Positions 1-6,496 of a stretch of DNA of 7,281 nucleotides are shown here, piece after piece; within the stretch, counting starts at the first letter, position 1, and the number at the start of each line of letters is the position of its first letter. The notes below the pieces were generated by a model. It had not been told where the DNA came from and ran no database searches. It worked only from the letters and a program-made list of their open reading frames with translations. This stretch comes from Flavobacteriales bacterium UBA1112 (GTDB lineage: Bacteria > Bacteroidota > Bacteroidia > Flavobacteriales_D > Sanyastnellaceae): positions 1 to 7,281 of the forward strand of contig DCBH01000035.1 of assembly GCA_002313415.1 (NCBI GenBank). Reading direction: 5' to 3'. The translations under genes were made by a program, and so were the position numbers.

Positions 1-219
1 CCCCGTTCGAGGCAAAGAGACCACGAACACAGGTTTGTGAATCACCTGTTTTGAAAAGCGAGGGAACAAGAGCCAATCCAATGCCATGCCTACATTGTTC
101 AACACCATAAGAGCGGTGAACAAGGGAACGAGAAGGCAAACTTGACGCACCCGGTGCCACCGCCAAGCGCGCATACTTTCCCTCTTGACAGAAAACAGCT
201 TGAGGATAAAATCAGCCAT
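1..219 (-). CDS. Sulfotransferase family protein, N-terminal part (cut by window edge)
   Basis: Only the first 73 codons are present; the frame is open to base 1. The protein begins with a basic, amphipathic stretch, has a hydrophobic segment at about residues 28-42 (VCLLVPLFTALMVLN) and then reaches PVFVVSLPRTG at residues 63-73. That last motif matches the start of the 5'-phosphosulfate-binding loop of PAPS-dependent sulfotransferases (typically PxFIVGxPRSGTT), and the preceding LDWLLFPRF stretch is also typical of the long bacterial sulfotransferase group. The expected role is transfer of sulfate from PAPS to a hydroxyl or amine of an acceptor, possibly at the membrane. The ATG lies inside the end of the ketosynthase gene (shared ATGGCTGA, 212-219), so it is the seventh gene of the same operon and may modify the operon product. 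The acceptor cannot be told, and the 3'-phosphate-binding and catalytic regions lie outside the window. Confidence 0.8.
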   Translation of the reverse strand, partial: MADFILKLFSVKRESMRAWRWHRVRQVCLLVPLFTALMVLNNVGMALDWLLFPRFSKQVIHKPVFVVSLPRTG

Positions 220-1213
220 GCTGATACAATAGCGCTCCGATGGAATAGCCTGCTGATGTGCCGATGAACAAAACCGATTCACCTTGCTGAAGACCTCGTG
301 TGGTCATCAAATGATGCAAAGCCATGGGGATGGACGCTGAAATGCAGTTCCCATAAGTCTCCAAAATGTTGACCACTTGATCGGGTTTGACTTTGGCAAT
401 TTTTGGAATTACCCCAAGTCCAGTTTTTGACGCTTGATGCGGAACCGTCCATGACACCTCGTTCCACAACGTTCCCGTATCCTCGAAGAAATTGCTGATG
501 AAGGACGGAAGATGTTTGAGGGTCAACCTGAGCAACTCTCGGCCATCCATCTGAAAGTGATGAAGCTCAGGTGCAAATGCATAGTCCTCCACCCATTTGG
601 CGACACATCCCCCTGGAATTTCGGCGGCGCGCACTCCTTCTGTGTAAAGACGATGGCTGTGTTTGACCACGCCTGCCTTTTCCGAGGCACTCGCCTCCAA
701 CACGACGGCCGCCGCGCCATCTCCAAACAAGGTCATCGTCTCCCAATTGGCCGGTCCAATGCCAACACTGGCGACCTCCGAGGCGACCACAAGAACACGT
801 CTGATTTCACCGTCTTGAAGCATGTCGGAGGCCAGCCGGAATGCGGTGATGAAGCTCAAACAAGTGGTGTCCACGTGAAAAGCCTGGCATCGCGCTTGGT
901 CACCACCCTTCATCAGTGCAAGAGTCAAGGCTGCTTGACTGGGAATGTGTTGGTCGCTGGTGCCCCCCGCTGTAATCATCACATCAACATCTGTCAATGA
1001 AACACCTGCATCATCCAGTGCATTTTGCGCGGCACGACTCCCCAGTTCCGCCACGGTTTCCGTGGTAATCCAGTGTCTTGTATCCACTCCGCTATGCTCA
1101 AGAGACCACCCAACAGGCAATCCGTGTTTGGCTTCTATGGTGTCAGAAGCAACTGCCGTAGGAACATGCATTCCGGTTCCTATGATGCGACAAGGTTTAG
1201 TGACGTTGAGCAT
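212..1213 (-). CDS. Beta-ketoacyl synthase III-like (FabH/OleA-type thiolase-fold) enzyme
   Basis: A 333-residue protein when started at the ATG at 1213, the normal size for ketoacyl synthase III enzymes. The N-terminal pattern PCRIIGTGMHVP is the usual first strand of the family. The full Cys-His-Asn catalytic set is visible: C118 in VDTTCLSF, H259 in VPHQAS and N289 in YGNCISAS. FGDGAAAVVL (163-172) and the C-terminal GTSAGYSIGALL complete the fold. Family members carry out Claisen condensation or acyl transfer between acyl-CoA/ACP thioesters; OleA condenses two acyl chains. An in-frame ATG at 1297 would add 28 residues unlike the family and overlap the upstream gene by about 100 nt, so the 1213 start (17-nt overlap) is preferred. 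The gene lies in an operon with lipid-modifying enzymes but with no acyl carrier protein, so an accessory lipid or polyketide-like product is more likely than housekeeping fatty acid synthesis. The substrates are unknown. Confidence 0.9.
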   Translation of the reverse strand: MLNVTKPCRIIGTGMHVPTAVASDTIEAKHGLPVGWSLEHSGVDTRHWITTETVAELGSRAAQNALDDAGVSLTDVDVMITAGGTSDQHIPSQAALTLALMKGGDQARCQAFHVDTTCLSFITAFRLASDMLQDGEIRRVLVVASEVASVGIGPANWETMTLFGDGAAAVVLEASASEKAGVVKHSHRLYTEGVRAAEIPGGCVAKWVEDYAFAPELHHFQMDGRELLRLTLKHLPSFISNFFEDTGTLWNEVSWTVPHQASKTGLGVIPKIAKVKPDQVVNILETYGNCISASIPMALHHLMTTRGLQQGESVLFIGTSAGYSIGALLYQHG

Positions 1214-2456
1214 GGATTCTTCGAAATTTGGTGCCCTGGATGTGCGTTTTGTTCTCGACTCTGCGAATCTCAATGTCCAGGAGTTGTTGAGCTTCAAAAA
1301 GACGTGTTAAGGCTTGTGCTGCAACATCCCACAGGCTTTTGGGATCCACATAAAGCGACAGCGTTTTGGAATCTTCCTGAATGATTTGATAGTTCGAGAT
1401 GTCTTTGTGTGAACCAATGACAGCTCGTCGAATGAAATCTGGGAAAATTCTCCGGCCACCATCAAAATGAAGGACATCGTCGGTGCGACCTTCGATTTGA
1501 GACACGGCAATCATCTTCGATCCGCAGTCGCACTTTGTGGCGTGCAAGATGTCATTCATTTTGTAGCGAACCACAGGCTGAATTTTCCTTCGCATGTCTG
1601 TGACAATGGGCTGGAATCGAGTCTCGTCGAGCCAATCCTTTTCGATGAGCAAGCCGTCTTCATTCAAGTGGAAGTTGCCGTGAGCGCAAGTCTGGCCAAA
1701 CATGCCCTCATTGCACTGATACACTTGTTGAACCGACACTTGAAAACAAGACTTGATGGCCTTTTGGTCTTCTGAGGACAACACTTCTGCGACTGAAATC
1801 ACTTTGTGAGGCGCAATTCTGAGCTTGCCTTCGCGCTGAGCGTCCACAAGCATCATCAGCAAGCTTGGTTGTCCGACCACGATGTCCGGTTGAAGGTCGT
1901 TGAGCTCGGTGAAATGTTGTTCGACAGGAATCAGGAGGTCAAAAAATGAGAAACGGATGAGCCTCGATTGCACCGAGGTATAAAGTTTGCTGTTTGCCCT
2001 GAGAAAAAATGCCACCTTTCTCTTTTTCAGGGAAAATCCCAGGATGCGCTGCAGCACCATGGCAACCCAGAAAGCGCGTTCCTCTTCACTCACGAGGAAG
2101 ACCCCTCGATTTCCTGAAGTCCCTGAAGAAAGACCGACCGTCACACCGTCGATTGTGGGAGTAAAGTCTCGACTGTCTTCTGCCTCTTGAGCTACATGCA
2201 TGGCGTCATCAAAGCGAATACCGCGTGTGTTGATGAAATCAAAGTCACGGGTAAATTCAAGCTTTCCTTGAATTGGAAAGTCCTCGATGCAAGATTCTCT
2301 TTGGTCACCGTAAAGCGGCGATTTGGCTAAGGTATTTCGTCGAAATCTCCTCCACATGCGCTGTTGGTGATAGAGGGGGTTCCGCTCAAATTGACGACGT
2401 TCCCTTCCAAGCTGAAAAAGGGCGAGAATGACTCGAAGTTTGAATGGCAATTTCAT
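1197..2456 (-). CDS. Adenylate-forming enzyme, PaaK / coenzyme F390 synthetase-like
   Basis: A 419-residue protein, shorter than classical acyl-CoA ligases (about 500-600) and close in size to PaaK and F390 synthetase relatives. The ATP phosphate-binding loop is SSGTSGNRG at 110-118. VGQPSLLMML (194-203), YQCNEGMFGQT (246-256) and the hinge-type GRTDDVL (323-329) follow in the expected order, with a short CDCG motif at 309-312. The C-terminal GTKFRRI (408-414) offers a lysine (K410) that could serve as the adenylation lysine. Such enzymes activate a carboxylate as an acyl-AMP and pass it to CoA, a carrier or another nucleophile. The ATG overlaps the stop of the preceding hydrolase gene (ATGA, 2453-2456). 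In context it may activate a fatty or beta-hydroxy acid. OleC, which has a comparable position in olefin pathways, is a larger enzyme of another subgroup, so I give no gene symbol. Confidence 0.85.
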   Translation of the reverse strand: MKLPFKLRVILALFQLGRERRQFERNPLYHQQRMWRRFRRNTLAKSPLYGDQRESCIEDFPIQGKLEFTRDFDFINTRGIRFDDAMHVAQEAEDSRDFTPTIDGVTVGLSSGTSGNRGVFLVSEEERAFWVAMVLQRILGFSLKKRKVAFFLRANSKLYTSVQSRLIRFSFFDLLIPVEQHFTELNDLQPDIVVGQPSLLMMLVDAQREGKLRIAPHKVISVAEVLSSEDQKAIKSCFQVSVQQVYQCNEGMFGQTCAHGNFHLNEDGLLIEKDWLDETRFQPIVTDMRRKIQPVVRYKMNDILHATKCDCGSKMIAVSQIEGRTDDVLHFDGGRRIFPDFIRRAVIGSHKDISNYQIIQEDSKTLSLYVDPKSLWDVAAQALTRLFEAQQLLDIEIRRVENKTHIQGTKFRRIHAQRH

Positions 2457-3274
2457 GAGTGGCTTTTGTCAGCCACCCACGAATACGTGGTGGGGCAGTG
2501 GGTCCCTAAAATGGGAACATCAGAATGCGCTTTGTGAAAAGAACGCAGCTTATCGAGAGTTTGATGATAGGCAGACCAGTCGTCAAAAAACAACCTCACA
2601 ATGGGATGGGGCGTGCGGCCCTCAGTAAGGGCCTTCAAGTTCCAAATGGCGTCTGCCGCCAACAGAACGGGGCCGTGATTTTCTGTTTGGACGAGCGCCC
2701 CGTGTTGTCCAGAAGCGTGTCCAGGAAAAGAAAACATCACAATGCTACCATCGCCAAATACATTCCAGCCTTGTCCAAGTTGAGGATGAAGGAATGCCGG
2801 ACAAGATTCGAATGTATTGCAGGTCGACAACCAATCTTCTGGCATCAAATCGTGAAGAAGTCCCTTGGTGAATCCTCGCCAAACAGGCAAGTTGGCAAAC
2901 TCCTGTTTGCAGTCTTCTGAGGTCCAGCACTGGGCATTTGGAAAGTCACGCAAACCACCAACATGGTCAGCGTGCAAGTGAGAAAGGAGGATGTGTCGAA
3001 CGTCCTCACTTTTGACTTGGGAGTGTGCTTCTTCTGATTTGTCAATTTCCACAGGTGTCATGCGGGCGTAAATCGAATTGGGAAAACGCGAAGTGGCCTT
3101 GTGAAAGCGTGATGTATAACCTGTGTCGAAGAGGATGGTGCCACGATCTGGGTGAGTGATTTCAGCCCAGGTCGCATAGAAACGTATGTCCTTTCTTGGA
3201 GCCCGTTTCATGGTGTGATGGGCTTTTGCCCAACACAACCCAGAATTCCGAATTCGCAATCGAACCTTGGTCAT
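2453..3274 (-). CDS. Metallo-beta-lactamase-fold hydrolase
   Basis: A 273-residue protein when started at the ATG at 3274. All usual metal ligands of a dinuclear metallo-beta-lactamase-fold hydrolase are present: HLHADH at residues 99-104 (H99, H101, D103, H104), H186 in FPGHASGQHG, D208 in LLAADAIW and H259 in GTHCP. ILFDTGY near residue 50 is the strand before the active site. This layout resembles the lactonase/glyoxalase-II-like branch rather than true beta-lactamases. There is no signal peptide, so it should act in the cytoplasm. Known relatives cleave lactones, thioesters or phosphoesters; in this operon, release of an acyl thioester or opening of a lactone is a reasonable guess. The start at 3274 gives an ATGA overlap with the epimerase stop; an in-frame ATG at 3295 would add only seven residues and is less likely. 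Confidence 0.88.
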   Translation of the reverse strand: MTKVRLRIRNSGLCWAKAHHTMKRAPRKDIRFYATWAEITHPDRGTILFDTGYTSRFHKATSRFPNSIYARMTPVEIDKSEEAHSQVKSEDVRHILLSHLHADHVGGLRDFPNAQCWTSEDCKQEFANLPVWRGFTKGLLHDLMPEDWLSTCNTFESCPAFLHPQLGQGWNVFGDGSIVMFSFPGHASGQHGALVQTENHGPVLLAADAIWNLKALTEGRTPHPIVRLFFDDWSAYHQTLDKLRSFHKAHSDVPILGTHCPTTYSWVADKSHS

Positions 3275-4260
3275 GACTGAGTGGATTTGTACCAACTCAA
3301 AAACTCATCCATGGCCTCTTGAACAGATTGCCGAGGCTCATATCCAAGGAGTTCGCGCGCCTTGGAGATGTCCATGGCAAATGTGTTGGTCAATGTTCCA
3401 ATCCCATAGACCGTCAAGGCGGGTTCTTTGTGACCATTGAGCCATTTGGCGTGCCACTCCAACATTCGAGCAATGCCTTTGGCTGCAAACAACGAAATGT
3501 GCTTGTTCACGGGCTCAAGCCCCAACTTGTCGAATACCTCATCCAACAAAGGCCACAAGAGTTCAGGAGAGCCGTTGGAGATGTTGTAGATCTGATTTAA
3601 GGCCTCTGCCTTGGCATCCAAAGCCAACAAAATGGCGTCCACCACATTCGATACCGGGGTTAAATCGACTTTGTTTTCTTGGGACCCCATGCGCCTCAAC
3701 CTTCCCTCTGCGTGTGCTCGAATCACCCTGGGCAAGATGACGGTATCTCCTTGCCCAATCAATGCGCGAGGCCTGAGAATAACGTGGGGTACTCCACTCT
3801 CTTGCACGATGCATTCGGCTTCTCTCTTCGTTCTCGCATACACATTGATGGGCTCGGGAAGTGGGTCCGATTCTTGGATGTTGGTCTGGTCTTCCAATCG
3901 GAAATAAACACTCGGCGAGCTGATCAATACCAACCGCTGAACAGCCTCCTCCAAACAGGCATTCACCACGTGCCTGGTGACCTGTACATTCGCACGCTCA
4001 AATGCGCCAGGAGGTCCCATTTGGGAACTGAGGGCGGCTGCGTGCACCACCTTATCGGCCCCGCGAAAAACCCTTTGCACAAAGGATTCATCCTCGAGAT
4101 TTCCAAGCTCGTAACGAACGCGCTCATGGTTGACCGTATTCTGAGGTCTCAAGGTTCGCCCAATCCCAATCAATTGAGTATCCACCGGACATTTCTTTGC
4201 CAAGCGCTCTAGCAGCCTGCCTCCCAGGAAGCCCGTCGCTCCTGTAACAATGACATTCAT
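3271..4260 (-). CDS. NAD(P)-dependent epimerase / 3-beta-hydroxysteroid dehydrogenase-like oxidoreductase
   Basis: A 329-residue extended short-chain dehydrogenase/reductase. It opens with MNVIVTGATGFLGG, the Rossmann nucleotide-binding motif (G7, G10, G13). The catalytic serine region is VLISSPSVYF at 111-120 and the YxxxK pair is Y141/K145 in YARTKREAE. RPRALIGQGD (163-172) and a late YNISNG (225-230) are typical of the epimerase/3-beta-HSD group, the family that also contains OleD, the 2-alkyl-3-ketoacid reductase of olefin synthesis. Beside a ketosynthase it most plausibly reduces a beta-keto group or oxidises a hydroxyl on the acyl intermediate. The frame continues upstream to an ATG at 4425, but the glycine motif begins right after the ATG at 4260, so the extension is rejected. 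Start and upstream stop share one base (TGATG). The substrate and the NADH or NADPH preference cannot be read here. Confidence 0.9.
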   Translation of the reverse strand: MNVIVTGATGFLGGRLLERLAKKCPVDTQLIGIGRTLRPQNTVNHERVRYELGNLEDESFVQRVFRGADKVVHAAALSSQMGPPGAFERANVQVTRHVVNACLEEAVQRLVLISSPSVYFRLEDQTNIQESDPLPEPINVYARTKREAECIVQESGVPHVILRPRALIGQGDTVILPRVIRAHAEGRLRRMGSQENKVDLTPVSNVVDAILLALDAKAEALNQIYNISNGSPELLWPLLDEVFDKLGLEPVNKHISLFAAKGIARMLEWHAKWLNGHKEPALTVYGIGTLTNTFAMDISKARELLGYEPRQSVQEAMDEFLSWYKSTQS

Positions 4261-5375
4261 CAGAAATCGTATGTGAATTGATCCGGCGCGATGCCATTGT
4301 TGTAGAGGAGCCTGAAGTGCGAACGCATGGCTGGCAGAATTCGTTTTTTGGTTCTGTAAGTCACGTTGTGTTTGGCCGCAACCTGAATTAAGATTCGCGT
4401 CATGGCCGGATAGTGCACATGGCAAACGTGTTGAAACAAATGATGAATCACGTGGTGATTGAAACCACCAAACAAGTGTGTGACAAAGACGTTTTCCGTC
4501 GCATAATCACTTGTGGTCTTCATTTGATGCTTGGACCAAGAGTAAGGCATCATGCCGAACTCGTCAGGGTCTGGAAAGGCCGAATCGTCGAGCATGTGAG
4601 TGGTGAGCAAGACCACCACAATTGTGGCGCTGCTGGCGACCATCAATGCAGCCAAGGCCCAGATCATTGTGCCAAGACTGTGCTCCGTGAAAATGGTCGG
4701 CAGCACCACCAAATAGGTGATGTAAAACACTTTGAAAAACGTCATTTTGAACACTTGGAACACGGGGTATGGGCGATTTTTGAAGCCCCCTATGAATTCG
4801 TAGAAAACGTCTTTAAAATCTCTGTAGAACACCCATCTCGGAATGAAAATGGCGTAAATGAATGGCATGTACAGCCACTGCCATTTGTGAAATTTCCGTC
4901 TCTCGTCTTGCGGAAAAATTTTTACCACCGCCGACTGCTGTATGTCAGGGTCATAATTCATGATGTTGGAGAAGACGTGATGTCCCGACACATGACGATT
5001 CTTCCAGTTGAATGAACTCAGGCCAAGCAAATCAAAAATGTGCATGGCGAGATTGTTGTATCTGCGATTCTTGAACAAGGCGTGATGCGCTGCATCGTGT
5101 CCCACATTGACCCCCAAGAACACACTCCACATTCCTAAAAAAGCATACGTGATGATGACCAAGAGTGAGTTGGCAGGAAGAAACCAGGGAAGGAGATATG
5201 CTCCCAGGTATACCATCGCCAGAACCGCGACTTTGATGTACATCGTGTTGTTGCCGTAGATGCTCTGACCTGTGGCTTTGAAATAATCCCTGATTTCAGC
5301 CCTCAAATCCCTGAAAAAATCATCCTCTTCGGGGGGGAATTTGATGGTGACTTCTGTTGGCTTCGGTGATATCAT
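4260..5375 (-). CDS. Membrane fatty acid desaturase (acyl-lipid / linoleoyl-CoA desaturase-like)
   Basis: A 371-residue integral membrane di-iron desaturase with three histidine boxes: HDAAHH at 93-98, HVSGHH at 128-133 and HVIHH at 308-312, followed by LFQHVCHVHYPA, a C-terminal signature of this group. Hydrophobic segments lie near 46-66, 70-90, 170-183, 212-230 and 233-258. Such enzymes use O2 and electrons from ferredoxin or cytochrome b5-like donors to insert a double bond in a fatty acyl chain; relatives can also hydroxylate or epoxidise. No fused cytochrome b5 domain is seen, and no separate donor is encoded here. Many Bacteroidota linoleoyl-CoA-desaturase-like proteins have glutamine at the first position of the third box (QxxHH); here it is histidine. 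The gene starts within an ATGA overlap with the oxygenase gene (5372-5375), suggesting joint tailoring of one acyl chain. Regiochemistry is unknown. Confidence 0.93.
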   Translation of the reverse strand: MISPKPTEVTIKFPPEEDDFFRDLRAEIRDYFKATGQSIYGNNTMYIKVAVLAMVYLGAYLLPWFLPANSLLVIITYAFLGMWSVFLGVNVGHDAAHHALFKNRRYNNLAMHIFDLLGLSSFNWKNRHVSGHHVFSNIMNYDPDIQQSAVVKIFPQDERRKFHKWQWLYMPFIYAIFIPRWVFYRDFKDVFYEFIGGFKNRPYPVFQVFKMTFFKVFYITYLVVLPTIFTEHSLGTMIWALAALMVASSATIVVVLLTTHMLDDSAFPDPDEFGMMPYSWSKHQMKTTSDYATENVFVTHLFGGFNHHVIHHLFQHVCHVHYPAMTRILIQVAAKHNVTYRTKKRILPAMRSHFRLLYNNGIAPDQFTYDF

Positions 5376-6496
5376 GGCTGGGACTTCATTCGTTTAAAAA
5401 TCGCCGCAAAATTAGCCCTGTGCTTGGTGGCTGTCCATATTGGTGGGTTTGTTGCCAAGAGTGTCAAGGCCGTTCCCATCGGACTCGATTTAAGGTTGTC
5501 TACCAAATCAAACCATCTGAATCCCACCCCGATGGACGGAGTCACGTTGTGGACCTGGTGCCACCAAAAAGGTGGATTAAAGAGGACATCCCCACTTTCC
5601 AAAGTGCATTCCCACACCTGCGTTACGGCCATTCCTGGGTGCGAATCAAAGTCAGGCTTTTCTGGATTGAACAAGCTGTAGAAATATGGGGTGCGAGTGA
5701 CGGGCGGACGCAACCAGATGTCAGCTCGAGGTTCAACAAGGTACCAATGCTTTCGCCCATGAACTTGGGTAAACAAGTTGTGTTCTCCGGCGCAGTGAAG
5801 TGAGGTTCGTGTTCCTTTTCCTCCGATGAATACTTGAAACGTCTTGCCGGATGACCAAGGACTTCTCATCCTTCGAAGCCACTGCCAATCGAAATGATCC
5901 ACCAAATCAGGATGGTCGTACAACAAGCGATTGAATCTGCTGTACTTGCTGACGTCTCCTTTCTCCATGGCGTCGAGAACTGTGGAGAGGGTTGTGACTT
6001 CAACGTCGTTATTCACCCGATTCGAAGTAGAATCGAGGGGGTCAAAGATGTCCACTTTGTCCTCCCCATAATTGTCCCTCAGCCAATCCATGGACCATTC
6101 TTGAACGCACGGCCACTCCGAGGCTCTTCCCTTCAACACCACTGGCTGAGCTCGACGTACGTGCTGCTCGAGAAACTCCGCATCTGAAATGTCCCTGCGA
6201 ACAGGGATGGTTTTGACAGGCTTTTTTGACAAATCCAGGGACGGCATCAATTGATGGCGCTTGGCCTCATATCTCCTCGCGGGGGATTTGCCACCGACAA
6301 AATGGTCCAATGCCCTCCACATTTGATATTTCTGTAGCGTGTTCAAAATCGTTTTTTGCTCACTTCCCGAGCGCCAATGCCAAAAAACTTCTTGACATCC
6401 GACGATTAGGCTAGCTACGAAGTTATTAAGATGCCATTTGTGCCTGTCATCCCACAGCACCATCCAGTCTTCGACAGAAGCAAAATGCTTTTCCAT
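5372..6496 (-). CDS. JmjC/cupin_8-type Fe(II)/2-oxoglutarate-dependent oxygenase-like protein with atypical HxA motif
   Basis: A 374-residue protein whose C-terminal two thirds resemble the cupin_8/JmjC fold of factor-inhibiting HIF (FIH). RTSLHCAGEHNLFTQVHGRK (230-249) aligns without gaps to the FIH stretch holding H199 and D201, and SGDVLFNPPFWWH (301-313) carries the distal histidine, H313. Probable 2-oxoglutarate contacts T231, N240 and K249 match FIH T196, N205 and K214. The acidic iron ligand is replaced: the motif is H234-C235-A236 instead of HxD. In Fe/2OG halogenases the same exchange (HxA or HxG) makes room for halide, so hydroxylase, halogenase, altered metal binding (perhaps through E238) and a non-catalytic role all remain open. 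The first 90 or so residues are unassigned. It is the first gene of the operon; the ATG at 6496 has GGAG four bases upstream, the only clear Shine-Dalgarno-like site among the seven minus-strand genes. Confidence 0.82.
   Translation of the reverse strand: MEKHFASVEDWMVLWDDRHKWHLNNFVASLIVGCQEVFWHWRSGSEQKTILNTLQKYQMWRALDHFVGGKSPARRYEAKRHQLMPSLDLSKKPVKTIPVRRDISDAEFLEQHVRRAQPVVLKGRASEWPCVQEWSMDWLRDNYGEDKVDIFDPLDSTSNRVNNDVEVTTLSTVLDAMEKGDVSKYSRFNRLLYDHPDLVDHFDWQWLRRMRSPWSSGKTFQVFIGGKGTRTSLHCAGEHNLFTQVHGRKHWYLVEPRADIWLRPPVTRTPYFYSLFNPEKPDFDSHPGMAVTQVWECTLESGDVLFNPPFWWHQVHNVTPSIGVGFRWFDLVDNLKSSPMGTALTLLATNPPIWTATKHRANFAAIFKRMKSQP

Larger units (their letters stand above)
1..6496 (-). other. Seven-gene overlapping operon, putative modified-lipid biosynthesis cluster
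   Basis: Seven minus-strand genes follow one another with no intergenic space. The junctions are ATGA (5372-5375), TGATG (4258-4262), ATGA (3271-3274), ATGA (2453-2456), a 17-nt overlap (1197-1213) and ATGGCTGA (212-219). No clear Shine-Dalgarno sequence precedes the internal starts, which suits stop-restart coupling and the usual Bacteroidota translation style. The enzyme classes are oxygenase, desaturase, reductase, hydrolase, adenylating ligase, ketosynthase and sulfotransferase, a coherent set for making and decorating an acyl-derived product. The operon continues past base 1, so a carrier protein, transporter or further tailoring genes may lie outside the window. Confidence 0.75.

Noticed and set aside
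512..1000. 162-codon open frame on the plus strand
   Set aside because: Antisense to the ketosynthase, across its catalytic cysteine region; no motif of its own.
1214..1297. N-terminal extension of the ketosynthase to an ATG at 1297
   Set aside because: The extra 28 residues overlap the ligase gene and have no counterpart in KAS III proteins, whose first strand begins just after the ATG at 1213.
2453..3274. Beta-lactamase (antibiotic resistance) function for the MBL-fold protein
   Set aside because: No signal peptide, a lactonase/glyoxalase-like ligand arrangement and a lipid operon context all speak against a periplasmic beta-lactamase.
3679..4212. 177-codon open frame on the plus strand
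   Set aside because: Antisense to the epimerase gene; no recognisable motif, and the composition is that of a shadow frame.
212..4260. Assignment as a bona fide oleABCD olefin cluster
   Set aside because: The adenylating enzyme is PaaK/F390-like and short, and the hydrolase is MBL-fold instead of an alpha/beta hydrolase, so the Ole gene symbols are not justified.
4261..4425. N-terminal extension of the epimerase gene to an ATG at 4425
   Set aside because: The added 55 residues lie wholly inside the desaturase coding sequence and precede a standard Rossmann start (MNVIVTGATGFLGG); the ATG at 4260 gives a clean TGATG junction.
4413..5015. 200-codon open frame on the plus strand
   Set aside because: It lies entirely antisense to the desaturase, whose histidine boxes prove the minus strand is coding; the His- and Val-rich translation shows no domain and looks like a mirror frame.
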